DNA of 64,000 nt, taken from assembly GCF_007830125.1 (NCBI RefSeq), contig NZ_VLLG01000003.1, positions 424,247-488,246 of the forward strand, given 5' to 3'. This DNA is from Chitinophaga japonensis (GTDB lineage: Bacteria > Bacteroidota > Bacteroidia > Chitinophagales > Chitinophagaceae). Below, piece by piece: positions 40,721 through 48,920 of the stretch. A program made the position numbers and the translations under genes. The first letter of the stretch is position 1; the number at the start of each line of letters is the position of its first letter. Below the pieces are notes generated by a model that was given only the letters and a program-made list of their open reading frames with translations, was not told the DNA's origin and did no database searches.

Positions 40721-41455
40721 ATGAAAGTATTCGGATTGATCGGTCATCCCCTGAGTCATTCTTTTTCCAAAGGTTATTTCGAGGAAAAATTCCGGCGGGA
40801 GGGGATACGGGATTGTGTGTATGAGAACTTTCCCCTGCCGGACATTGCGCAGTTCCCGGCCCTGCTGCAACAGCAGCCGGACCTTTGCGGGCTGAACGTT
40901 ACCATTCCCTACAAGGAAGCGGTGCTGCCCTGGCTGGACGGGCTAAGTCCGGCAGCAGAGCAGGTAAAGGCGGTCAACTGCATACAGTTTCACGAGGGCA
41001 CGCTCACCGGCTTTAATACAGATGTTACCGGCTTCAAAAGATCACTGCAACCCCTGCTGAAACCGCATCATACCCATGCGCTGATCCTGGGTACCGGCGG
41101 CGCAGCCAAAGCCGTAAAGTTTGTGCTGCAGGAGCTAAATATTCCTTTTATGGTGGTAAGCCGCAGCGCACAGCCCGGCGTTATTACCTACGATGCGCTG
41201 GACAAGGATATTATTGCCGGCCATACCATTATCATCAATACCTCCCCGCTGGGCATGTACCCGCAAACAGATACGGCGCCCGCACTGCCTTATGAATGCA
41301 TTACCCGGCATCATTTGCTGTACGACCTGATCTACAATCCCGCCAAAACCCTGTTCCTGCAGCAGGGAGAAGCCAAAGGGGCCGCCATCAAGAACGGCCA
41401 CGAAATGCTGGTGCTGCAGGCGGAAGCCAGTTGGGATATCTGGAGCAATGAATAA
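40721..41455 (+). CDS. aroE: Shikimate dehydrogenase
   Basis: NADPH-dependent reduction of 3-dehydroshikimate in aromatic amino acid synthesis. The substrate-binding SHSFSK (12-17), catalytic Lys65 in NVTIPYKE, Asp101 in NTDVTGF and the glycine-rich GTGGAAKA (about 124-131) are all in place, followed by NTSPLGMYP and NGHEMLVLQA at the end. 244 residues, slightly shorter than the E. coli enzyme, mainly through compact loops. It follows comA with the heptad element between them. Confidence 0.93.
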   Translation: MKVFGLIGHPLSHSFSKGYFEEKFRREGIRDCVYENFPLPDIAQFPALLQQQPDLCGLNVTIPYKEAVLPWLDGLSPAAEQVKAVNCIQFHEGTLTGFNTDVTGFKRSLQPLLKPHHTHALILGTGGAAKAVKFVLQELNIPFMVVSRSAQPGVITYDALDKDIIAGHTIIINTSPLGMYPQTDTAPALPYECITRHHLLYDLIYNPAKTLFLQQGEAKGAAIKNGHEMLVLQAEASWDIWSNE

Positions 41456-41461
41456 TTTTAT

Positions 41462-41504
41462 AATTAATAATTAACAATGAATTATTAATTGTTAATTATT
41501 AATT
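41462..41504. repeat. Heptad inverted repeat L (ATTAATA dialect), perfect 17-bp arms
   Basis: Positions 41462-41478 and 41488-41504 are perfect complements with a 9-base loop. The left arm begins 6 bases after the aroE stop. The right arm overlaps the stop codon of the convergent methyltransferase gene, whose last residues (LIKN) are encoded in the element. Confidence 0.88.
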
Positions 41505-42293
41505 CTTAATTAGGTAGTATACGCAGGTGGTAACGAAGTTCCGCAGGAACGGTATCCGGCTTACCGGTCCCCACTGGGTGCGCGGCTGCAGCCCGAACTT
41601 ATACTTATAGATAGGATTGATGAGATAGTGCTGCTTGTTGGTAACGGTGAATCCCAACTGCCGTACAATTCTTTCAAAGCGCTCTATGGAAATGCCGGTG
41701 TCCTTCAGCTCCAGCAGCTCCCGCACAATGCCTTCCTCCTCGCCGGAGGCGCGCAGCAGCGAGCGGTATAAGGGGCGTGGCAGCAGGTGGATGTAGGGCA
41801 TCATGCTCAGCACCTTGTTATGGCATATCTGCTGGTGCCCGCCATGCGGCATGTACCAAGGCGGAAAGCCAAAGTACACCTGCCCGTTGGGAGCAAGCAG
41901 GTTTTTCAGGTAAGCGATGATCTTTTCCTGTTCCGGTATATGTTCAATGGCGTCCTTGAGGATGATCAGGTCAAAAGCATGCCGGAACTCCCCCAGGAAA
42001 TCAACATCGTAAATATTGTTGGTGATCAGGCGCAGTTGCCCGTTCTCTACATACGTGCTTAAAAACTCATGCGCCAGCGCTATTCTTCCCTTATCCAGGT
42101 CCACGCCCACACAATGGCATCCTCTCTCCAGCAGGGGCGTGAGCACCCCGCCTTCCCCGCAGCCTATTTCCATTACGCGCATGCCGGCGGTAACGGGCAT
42201 GGCCTGCTCTATGAAAGGAATCACGTAGCTGCGGGAATTGTCTACCTGCTGCTGGTATCTCAAGTTGGCGTCTTTATGTTGCTTTAAAGCCAT
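41499..42293 (-). CDS. Class I SAM-dependent methyltransferase
   Basis: 264 residues with the SAM-binding motif I RVMEIGCGEGGVLTPLLERG (about 39-58), motif II acidic residue in CVGVDLDKG, and IILKDAIEHIPEQEKIIAYLKNLLAPNGQVYFGFPPW as the post-motif region. The C-terminal third is helical with aromatic residues and has no recognised domain. The substrate is unknown. The last codons lie in a heptad arm. A TATTTTAG box lies 6 bases before the start codon. Divergent from truB. Confidence 0.85.
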   Translation of the reverse strand: MALKQHKDANLRYQQQVDNSRSYVIPFIEQAMPVTAGMRVMEIGCGEGGVLTPLLERGCHCVGVDLDKGRIALAHEFLSTYVENGQLRLITNNIYDVDFLGEFRHAFDLIILKDAIEHIPEQEKIIAYLKNLLAPNGQVYFGFPPWYMPHGGHQQICHNKVLSMMPYIHLLPRPLYRSLLRASGEEEGIVRELLELKDTGISIERFERIVRQLGFTVTNKQHYLINPIYKYKFGLQPRTQWGPVSRIPFLRNFVTTCVYYLIKN

Positions 42294-42331
42294 AGTGCGC
42301 TAAAATAGCAAAAAAGCGCATAGCTAACATG

Positions 42332-42339
42332 TATCTTTG
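42332..42339 (+). promoter_or_regulatory. -7 box of the truB promoter
   Basis: TATCTTTG ends 4 bases before the ATG at 42344 and overlaps an upstream in-frame ATG (42329). The likely truB start is therefore 42344, with a leaderless or nearly leaderless mRNA. Confidence 0.55.
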
Positions 42340-42343
42340 CGGC

Positions 42344-43030
42344 ATGAAGCCAAACGAGGAAAAAAATATATACCAGGAAGGACAGGTGCTGCTTATTAAC
42401 AAGCCATTGCGTTGGACCTCTTTTGATGTAGTGCGCAAGATCAGGAATGCTACAAAGGCCAAGATAGGTCATGCGGGTACGCTGGACCCCCTTGCTACCG
42501 GTTTGCTGATCTGCTGCACCGGTAAAATGACCAAGAAGATCAACGAATACCAGGCGCAGGAAAAGGAATATACCGGCTCCTTTACCCTGGGGGCTGTTAC
42601 CCCCACTTTTGACCTGGAGTCCGAACCGGAACAACCGAAGGATACCAGCGGGATTGACGAGGCGCTGTTACATGCTACCGCCGCCGGTTTCCTGGGAGAG
42701 CAGCAGCAGTTGCCGCCCATACATTCCGCCATCAAGCAGAACGGCAAGCCTATTTACCACCTGGCCCGCAAAGGGGTAGAGGTAAAAGTGGAGCCGCGCC
42801 GGGTAGTGATCCGCGAATTTGAGCTGACGAAGATCGAAATGCCGGTAGTGTTCTTCCGGGTGGTGTGCAGTACGGGCACCTATATACGCTCGCTGGCCAA
42901 TGATTTTGGCGCTGCGCTGGGGTGCGGTGCATACCTGAGCAGCTTGTGCAGAACGCGCATCGGCGGGTTCCGGCTGGAGGATGCCCTGGAGGTGCAAACT
43001 TTTATTGAAAGCTTAAAGCCGAAAGCATAA
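42344..43030 (+). CDS. truB: tRNA pseudouridine-55 synthase
   Basis: Makes pseudouridine at position 55 of tRNA. The catalytic Asp is in AGTLDPLATGLL, preceded by KIGH, and the fold elements NKPLRWTSFDVV, YTGSFTLGAVTPTFDLE and STGTYIRSLANDFG follow. 228 residues from ATG 42344 (five fewer than the longest frame). The last seven codons (ESLKPKA) lie in a heptad repeat, so the C-terminus has probably been shaped by the repeat. Confidence 0.95.
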   Translation: MKPNEEKNIYQEGQVLLINKPLRWTSFDVVRKIRNATKAKIGHAGTLDPLATGLLICCTGKMTKKINEYQAQEKEYTGSFTLGAVTPTFDLESEPEQPKDTSGIDEALLHATAAGFLGEQQQLPPIHSAIKQNGKPIYHLARKGVEVKVEPRRVVIREFELTKIEMPVVFFRVVCSTGTYIRSLANDFGAALGCGAYLSSLCRTRIGGFRLEDALEVQTFIESLKPKA

Positions 43031-43109
43031 AGCAAAAAGCAAAGCTGTTTGCTGCAGATAAATTCGCTACGGTCAGCCTTCTGCTTTATGCCTTTAGCTT
43101 TCAGCCTTC
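43006..43109. repeat. Heptad inverted repeat M (AAAGCAT dialect)
   Basis: The left arm 43006-43045 (TGAAAGC, TTAAAGC, CGAAAGC, ATAAAGC, AAAAAGC) begins inside truB. The right arm 43073-43109 carries the complements (GGAAGGC, TGAAAGC, TAAAGGC, ATAAAGC) and touches the stop of the convergent TamL gene. The left arm has about one extra heptad. The dialect is the same as at 18.5 kb. Confidence 0.85.
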
Positions 43110-45545
43110 CTAGAACGGGTAGCCGATCGCGATATTCCAGATGATATTATCCCTGCGCCACTGTTTGTCCGCCAGGTCCCACTCGCTGAAGTACCAGCCG
43201 TTTTTCTGTTCGGTGAAATAAGGTACTTTTAAAGGGATGCCCCAGTCCAGCCTTACCAGGAAGAAGTTGAAGTCCAGGCGCAGGCCGGCGCCGGTGCCAA
43301 TGGCCAGGTCATGGTAAAGTTTGTTGAGGTGAAACTCACCGCCGGGGCGCAACGTATCCCTGCTCAGCATCCAGATATTGCCGATGTCCAGGAAGGTAGC
43401 GCCTTTCAGGTTTACTGTACCGTTGAACATGCGCAACAGGTCAAAGCGGTATTCAATATTGCCTTCCAGCTTCATATCCCCGGTCTGGTCCGGGAAGATC
43501 TGTGCAATGGCGGAAGAGTCCTTGTAGGAGCCGGGGCCCAGGGTGCGCAGGCGCCAGGCGCGTATGCTCAACGGGCCGCCGGCGGTGAACTGCCGGATAT
43601 AGGGCAGCACCTGTGACTTGCTGTACGGGATGCCCACGCCGGCATAGATGCGGGTAGCCAGGGAGGAATGGAGGTTCAGGTTCCAGTAGTGGCGGTAATC
43701 CGCTTCCAGCTTTATAAAATTGGAGATGGTAAGCCCGGTCATGGACTCCAGGTTGCTCTGCCGGTTGGACACCCAGTTCATAATACTGTTGATGCCGTTC
43801 AGCCACAGCCCGGATTCTTCAATATTGGCCCGGAAGTAGGAATTGTGCCGCTTGTGCAGCGCATCGTTGTTGCTGAAGATGAAGGTCACATTCTCCCCGC
43901 CTATGAAAGCCGGCTCAAAGCTTCTCCGCAGGTAGGGATTGGGATTTACCACGGTGTCGCGGAAATCCGGGTTCAGGCTTACCCCCACATAGTTCAGGGA
44001 GATGGGCTTTACGATCCAGCGTTTGTAAATGGATTCATTCCATTCATACCCGAAGGAGGCGTTGATGTTGTTGATCTTGAACCGGTCTATCCTGGACAGG
44101 TAGTCAAAGCCGGCGCTCAGGCGGGTACGGATGGTGGAGCGGTTGCCGGTCCGGATGGGGAACGGCGTAATGAACCGCGGAAAGGTAAGGTCCACCCGTC
44201 CGCCGAACTGTTTGGCCTGCACCACGAAGCTGTTCTGCTGGTTGCGGATCATTTCCAGGCCGGTGTTCAGGCTGATGCTTAGCTGGTTGGCCGCCCTGTT
44301 GAGGTTCAGGTGCCGGTAGTTGAGGCTTACGCCGGTGCCCACCAGGTAGTCGCTGCTGGTGCTTACCTCGAAGTTGGCCCCCAACTCCTGCCGGCGTTTG
44401 GGCCGCATGTACAGGTAGGCATTCAGCTTGCCGCTGGTATCTTTTCTTTCTTTGTATTCAAGGGTAACGATCTGCCAGGGCCCCAGGTCATACAGCCGGT
44501 TAATGGTATTGTTATCCCGCTGCAGGGAGTAGAGGTCGCCGCTACGCAGCAGCACCGAACGGGAAAGTACGCGGGGCTTGAGTATGTCTTGCCGGGAGCG
44601 GATGACAATATGGGGCTGCACATCCGTTTTAAAACTGGTATCGTTCGGGTTGCCATTGATCGGGAAGTCCGGGTATACGTAGATGGAGTCTATGCGGTAA
44701 GGCTCCCAGGAGGCCAGCGTATCTTCCGGGTTCCTGATCCGGACGGTAATGTCCATGGTGGGTTTTTCCTGCGCTTTCCTTTCACTGAAAATATTGGTAA
44801 TGCCTTCAAAGGGATTCAGCGGGTTGCGGAACAGGGCCTTGTGCAGGGTGTCCAGCTCAAACTCGATGGCGTCGCGGCTGAATTTGTAGTAGCCGGCATT
44901 TTTTACCAGTCTGAACAGCCGCTCCCTTTCACTTGCCAGCACTTCCTGCTTGTAAGGCATGTTCTTTTTGATCAGGGAGAAGGGTTCGGCGTTCTTTACC
45001 AGCCCGAGGATGGCGGAATCCTGCACGTCATAATAGATCTGGTCCACCAGGAAGTTCTTGCCGGTATTTACCTGGTAAGTAACGGAGGCCTTCTGGTGGC
45101 GTATCTTCTCATCGTAAGCAGCGGTAGCGTAAAAATAGCCCTGGTTGTTCAGGTAGCTCACCATTCTGTCTATGGACGCCTTGGTTTTGGTGGAGTCATA
45201 GAGCACCGGCGCTTCCAGGTTGCGGGGGGCCAGCATCAGGTTCCAGAACCAGTTGGATTTTTGCTCATTGTACTTCTGGTTATACAGCCACACCTTGATG
45301 CGGGTGCCCATAAATTTTGAGTTGGGCTGCTGCAGCATCAGGGACTTGGAGCTGAGGGAGCTGCGCAGGTCCTGTTTATCGGCTGCGGCCAGCCCTTCAC
45401 CTTTAACGTTCACGGAGGCGCTGGTATAAAGGGTCTGATCTTGCTGAAGGTACTTGGTATTGGAGCAGGCAGCCAGCACTAGCAGGGTAATCAGTAATAC
45501 TGTATAGTTCAGGAAAGAAGAATGGGAACTATGTGGCGGCTGCAT
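43110..45545 (-). CDS. TamL-like outer-membrane lipoprotein (BamA/TamA superfamily)
   Basis: 811 residues with a lipoprotein signal peptide (LITLLVLAAC, lipidated Cys27), POTRA-type domains (about 35-400) and a C-terminal 16-strand Omp85 barrel. The barrel carries the superfamily signature GGPLSIRAWRLRTLGPGSY near the C-terminus. A lipidated TamA relative is a Bacteroidota trait known as TamL, which works with TamB in outer-membrane assembly. No tamB is in the window. ATG 45545 is the start that gives the lipobox; a longer frame overlaps the divergent gene's promoter. Confidence 0.9.
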   Translation of the reverse strand: MQPPHSSHSSFLNYTVLLITLLVLAACSNTKYLQQDQTLYTSASVNVKGEGLAAADKQDLRSSLSSKSLMLQQPNSKFMGTRIKVWLYNQKYNEQKSNWFWNLMLAPRNLEAPVLYDSTKTKASIDRMVSYLNNQGYFYATAAYDEKIRHQKASVTYQVNTGKNFLVDQIYYDVQDSAILGLVKNAEPFSLIKKNMPYKQEVLASERERLFRLVKNAGYYKFSRDAIEFELDTLHKALFRNPLNPFEGITNIFSERKAQEKPTMDITVRIRNPEDTLASWEPYRIDSIYVYPDFPINGNPNDTSFKTDVQPHIVIRSRQDILKPRVLSRSVLLRSGDLYSLQRDNNTINRLYDLGPWQIVTLEYKERKDTSGKLNAYLYMRPKRRQELGANFEVSTSSDYLVGTGVSLNYRHLNLNRAANQLSISLNTGLEMIRNQQNSFVVQAKQFGGRVDLTFPRFITPFPIRTGNRSTIRTRLSAGFDYLSRIDRFKINNINASFGYEWNESIYKRWIVKPISLNYVGVSLNPDFRDTVVNPNPYLRRSFEPAFIGGENVTFIFSNNDALHKRHNSYFRANIEESGLWLNGINSIMNWVSNRQSNLESMTGLTISNFIKLEADYRHYWNLNLHSSLATRIYAGVGIPYSKSQVLPYIRQFTAGGPLSIRAWRLRTLGPGSYKDSSAIAQIFPDQTGDMKLEGNIEYRFDLLRMFNGTVNLKGATFLDIGNIWMLSRDTLRPGGEFHLNKLYHDLAIGTGAGLRLDFNFFLVRLDWGIPLKVPYFTEQKNGWYFSEWDLADKQWRRDNIIWNIAIGYPF

Positions 45546-45576
45546 CTCGGTGAAATCAATTATGGTATTTTTTAAA

Positions 45577-45584
45577 TAGTTTTG
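45577..45584 (+). promoter_or_regulatory. -7 box of the TrmH-family gene
   Basis: TAGTTTTG ends 5 bases before the ATG at 45590, implying a leaderless or nearly leaderless mRNA. Confidence 0.5.
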
Positions 45585-45589
45585 AGCCC

Positions 45590-46327
45590 ATGTTGTCAAA
45601 GGCGCAAATTAAGTATATTCAATCATTACAGCACAAAAAATACCGTCAAAAATCCGGCCAGTATATAGCGGAGGGAGACAAGATCGTGCCCGAGCTGCTG
45701 CGTGGAGGGCGGGTGCGGGAGCTGTATGCTGCTGCTGATTGGATAGCGGAGCAGGAAGCGCTGCTGGCAAAGGTTCCGGGCCTGAAGGTAGTGGATGTGG
45801 CGCTGCCGGTGTTAAAACAGTTGTCTGCACTTACCACTCCCGGCAAGGTAGTGGCGCTGCTGGACATCCCGCCTGCGCCGCCGGCCGTGCCGCTGACCGG
45901 CGCCGTTACGCTGGCGCTGGAGGGCATACAGGACCCCGGCAACCTGGGTACCATTATTCGTATAGCCGACTGGTTTGGCATTGCCCGGGTGATCTGTTCC
46001 CCCGACTGTGTAGATGCTTATAATCCCAAAACCATACAGGCCACCATGGGCAGCATTGCCCGGGTACAGGTGGCGGAAGGCGAGCTGGCGCCGCTGCTGC
46101 AGCAGGGGGCCGTACCCTCTTACGCCGCTACCTTGCATGGCCGCAGCATCGTGGAGTTTGCGCCGGTCAAGGCGGGCCTGCTGCTGATAGGCAATGAATC
46201 GCGCGGGCTGAGCCAGCCCCTGCAGGACCTCTGCACCTACCGCATCACCATTCCCCGCCTGGGCGGCGCAGAGTCGCTGAATGCAGCCGTAGCTACGGGT
46301 ATCATTTGCGGAAGATTACTGATCTGA
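45590..46327 (+). CDS. TrmH/SpoU-family RNA 2'-O-methyltransferase
   Basis: 245 residues of the SPOUT class, with the trefoil-knot motifs LALEGIQDPGNLGTIIRIADWFGI, LLLIGNESRGLS and ITIPRLGGAESLNAAVATGI. The N-terminal substrate-binding domain (1-95) resembles RlmB-like rRNA methyltransferases. The target nucleotide is unknown. It converges with the LolC/E-like gene with only 6 bases between stop codons. Confidence 0.92.
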   Translation: MLSKAQIKYIQSLQHKKYRQKSGQYIAEGDKIVPELLRGGRVRELYAAADWIAEQEALLAKVPGLKVVDVALPVLKQLSALTTPGKVVALLDIPPAPPAVPLTGAVTLALEGIQDPGNLGTIIRIADWFGIARVICSPDCVDAYNPKTIQATMGSIARVQVAEGELAPLLQQGAVPSYAATLHGRSIVEFAPVKAGLLLIGNESRGLSQPLQDLCTYRITIPRLGGAESLNAAVATGIICGRLLI

Positions 46328-46333
46328 TGCAGG

Positions 46334-47566
46334 TCACTTGAACTGTATCGCTTTCACCGGCGTGATCCGCCTGATAATAAGAGAGGGAACCAGCAGCACG
46401 CAGATGCAGATCGCAAACGTACAAACGTTGATCAGCGCTACTTCCCACCAGTGGAGGTCTATGGCTGCTACAGACATGTAATAGGATTCTTCCGGCAGCT
46501 TGAAAAAGCCGGTGGTCTGTTGCAGGAAGGCAATGCCCAGGCCCAGCAGGTTGCCCAGCAGCAGGCCTGCCAGCACAATATACCCCGCCTGGTAAATGAA
46601 TATCTTTTGTACAGACCAGTTGCGCATGCCCAGCGCTTTCAGGATACCGGTCATGTTGGTGCGCTCCAGTATCAGTATCAGGATGGCGGTGATCATGTTA
46701 ATGATGGCCACAATGGTCATGATCACCAGTATGATCACTTCGTTCTTGTTCTGCAACTGCAGCCAGTCAAAGATGTTGGGGTAGATGTCGCGGATAGTGC
46801 GTACAAACAGCTTTTGCGGTATCAGCGAATCAATGCTCCAGGCAATGTCCGTCATCTGCCGGTAGTCGCTTACAAACACCTCGTAACCGCCGATGCCAGC
46901 AGCGTCCCAGTTGTTCAGCCGCTGCACCAGGTTAATGTCGCCTATGATGTAGGTCTTATCATATTCCTCTATACCGGTCTTGTATATTCCGGTAACGGTC
47001 AGCTTGCGCGCACGGGGAGGCTGTCCGCCACCCTGGATGAAATATACGATCACCTTGTCATTCAACTGTAGCTGCAGCGTTTGGGCGGTGCTCCGGGAAA
47101 TAATGATCTCCCCGGCATAGCTGCTGTCGTTATACTGTATGGGCCGGCCCGCCACCAGGAAGCGTTGTAGGTGCTGCCAGTCATACCGGGCGTCCACTCC
47201 CTTGAAAATAATGCCTTCAATATCCTTGTCTGCTTTCAGGATGGCCGATTTGGTGGCATAGGCATTAACAATGGTAACGCCGGGCACCTGCCGCAGGCGC
47301 TGCACCAGCACGGTGTCCTCGTTAAAGGGTATCTGTTCTGTAAGCGGCCCGGCATTGGGTTGGTACTGGGTAACATGAATATGGCCCCAGAAGCTGAATA
47401 TCTTTTCCTGTATCACCTGCTGAAAGCCGTTCACCAGCGCAGTAGCCAGTATCATCACGGCTACGCTGATGGCCGTAGCAATAATGGCTATGTTGATGAT
47501 GAACCTGGAGAAGGATGAGCCCCTGTTAAACGCGATCCGCCTGGCGATAAAGAAAGATAAGCGCAT
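46334..47566 (-). CDS. FtsX-like ABC transporter permease (LolC/E-like)
   Basis: 410 residues: a TM near residues 25-48, a large periplasmic MacB-like domain (about 50-265), then three TM segments (about 275-300, 320-345, 370-395). This is the layout of LolC/LolE, which extract lipoproteins from the inner membrane together with the ATPase LolD. SFFIARRIAF at the start and IRRITPVKAIQFK at the end are typical. No ATPase gene is adjacent, so its partner is encoded elsewhere. Confidence 0.88.
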   Translation of the reverse strand: MRLSFFIARRIAFNRGSSFSRFIINIAIIATAISVAVMILATALVNGFQQVIQEKIFSFWGHIHVTQYQPNAGPLTEQIPFNEDTVLVQRLRQVPGVTIVNAYATKSAILKADKDIEGIIFKGVDARYDWQHLQRFLVAGRPIQYNDSSYAGEIIISRSTAQTLQLQLNDKVIVYFIQGGGQPPRARKLTVTGIYKTGIEEYDKTYIIGDINLVQRLNNWDAAGIGGYEVFVSDYRQMTDIAWSIDSLIPQKLFVRTIRDIYPNIFDWLQLQNKNEVIILVIMTIVAIINMITAILILILERTNMTGILKALGMRNWSVQKIFIYQAGYIVLAGLLLGNLLGLGIAFLQQTTGFFKLPEESYYMSVAAIDLHWWEVALINVCTFAICICVLLVPSLIIRRITPVKAIQFK

Positions 47567-47622
47567 GATAGTACGAAGAAACGGAAAAAATGCGGTAACT
47601 TAAACCCGCTATTCGAGTTATT

Positions 47623-48912
47623 ATGAAGATAAGAGCCTGCTTACTGTCGATCACGGTCATCCAACTGCTAACCCTCCACGTTGCTGCACAGGAAAACCGG
47701 GTCACACCGGACCATATCTACTATAACAATATCAGGTCCGTTAAGTTCAGCCCCGCCAGTGATCCGCTGGCCCTTCCTATCATTCAACTGGGCTCAGGGG
47801 AGAAGCTGCAGCTTAGCTTCGATGATATGGACAATGACACCAAGAACTACTACTTCACCTTTGTGTTGTGCAATGCGGACTGGACACCGGCGCCGGTGAA
47901 CACCTTCGATTATTTACAGGGCTTCTCCGAGAACCGGATACAGGATTACCGCTTCTCCAGCGTGGCCCTGCAGAGATATACCCATTACAGCGTAATGGTG
48001 CCTAACAATAACAGCTATCCGAAAAAGGCGGGCAATTACCTGCTGAAAGTGTACCTGGACAGCGATACCACTCAACTGGCCTTTACACGCAGGATGCTGG
48101 TGGTGGATAACAGGGCCGGCGTATCGGGCTTCATACAGCAGCCGGTCAGCCCCAAACTGTTCCGCACCAGCCAGAAGGTAAACTTTTCCGTAAGCACCGG
48201 CGGCCTGAATGTGAATAATCCCTTTGACCAGATCAAGGTGTACATCCTGCAGAACTACCGCTGGGACAACGCCATCAGCGGCATCAAGCCCATGTTCCTC
48301 AAGGGTACGGATATCGTTTACAATACGGAGGTGGACTGCGTGTTCCCCGCCGGTAAGGAATGGCGCTGGGTAGACCTGCGCAGCTTCCGCCTGCAAACAG
48401 AGCGGGTAGACCATTCCGACTACCGCCGCACCGGTACCGATGTGTATGTAAAACCGGACCTGGACCGCTCCAATACCATATACCAGTACATCAAGGATAT
48501 TAACGGCCGTTTCCAACTGGCCACGCTGGATAATTACGATCCCAATTTTGAAGGCGATTACGCCACCGTGCATTTTACTTACCCCGCCCGGGAGCCTTAT
48601 GCCGGTTACGACCTGTACATATTCGGGGAACTGACCAGCTATGAGTGCAATGAAGGCAATAAAATGACCTATAACCCGGAGCGGCAGGTGTATGAAGGCT
48701 CCCTGTTGCTGAAGCAGGGTTTTTATAACTACATCTATGGCCTGGTAGACCGTACCATTCCCAATGCCACATTCGATACGGAGTATACGGAAGGCAACTG
48801 GTGGGAAACAGAGAACAACTACACCATCCTGATCTATTACCGGCCCCTGGGCGGCCGCTCAGACGAGCTGGTAGCCACTACTACGCTCAACAGTATGTTG
48901 AACAGGAAATAG
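47623..48912 (+). CDS. Type IX secretion system plug protein (DUF5103)
   Basis: 429 residues with a signal peptide (1-22, ending in VAAQ) and a beta-rich DUF5103 fold. Family landmarks are PDHIYYNNIRSVKF near the N-terminus, LSFDDMDNDTKNYYFTFVLCNADWTPAPVN, and YDLYIFGELTSYECNEGNKMTYNPERQVYEGSLLLKQGFYNYIY. In Flavobacterium a member of this family was found plugging the periplasmic side of the SprA translocon of type IX secretion. Its presence implies the organism secretes by T9SS. No other T9SS gene is in the window. Confidence 0.87.
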   Translation: MKIRACLLSITVIQLLTLHVAAQENRVTPDHIYYNNIRSVKFSPASDPLALPIIQLGSGEKLQLSFDDMDNDTKNYYFTFVLCNADWTPAPVNTFDYLQGFSENRIQDYRFSSVALQRYTHYSVMVPNNNSYPKKAGNYLLKVYLDSDTTQLAFTRRMLVVDNRAGVSGFIQQPVSPKLFRTSQKVNFSVSTGGLNVNNPFDQIKVYILQNYRWDNAISGIKPMFLKGTDIVYNTEVDCVFPAGKEWRWVDLRSFRLQTERVDHSDYRRTGTDVYVKPDLDRSNTIYQYIKDINGRFQLATLDNYDPNFEGDYATVHFTYPAREPYAGYDLYIFGELTSYECNEGNKMTYNPERQVYEGSLLLKQGFYNYIYGLVDRTIPNATFDTEYTEGNWWETENNYTILIYYRPLGGRSDELVATTTLNSMLNRK

Positions 48913-48920
48913 GCCGGCAG

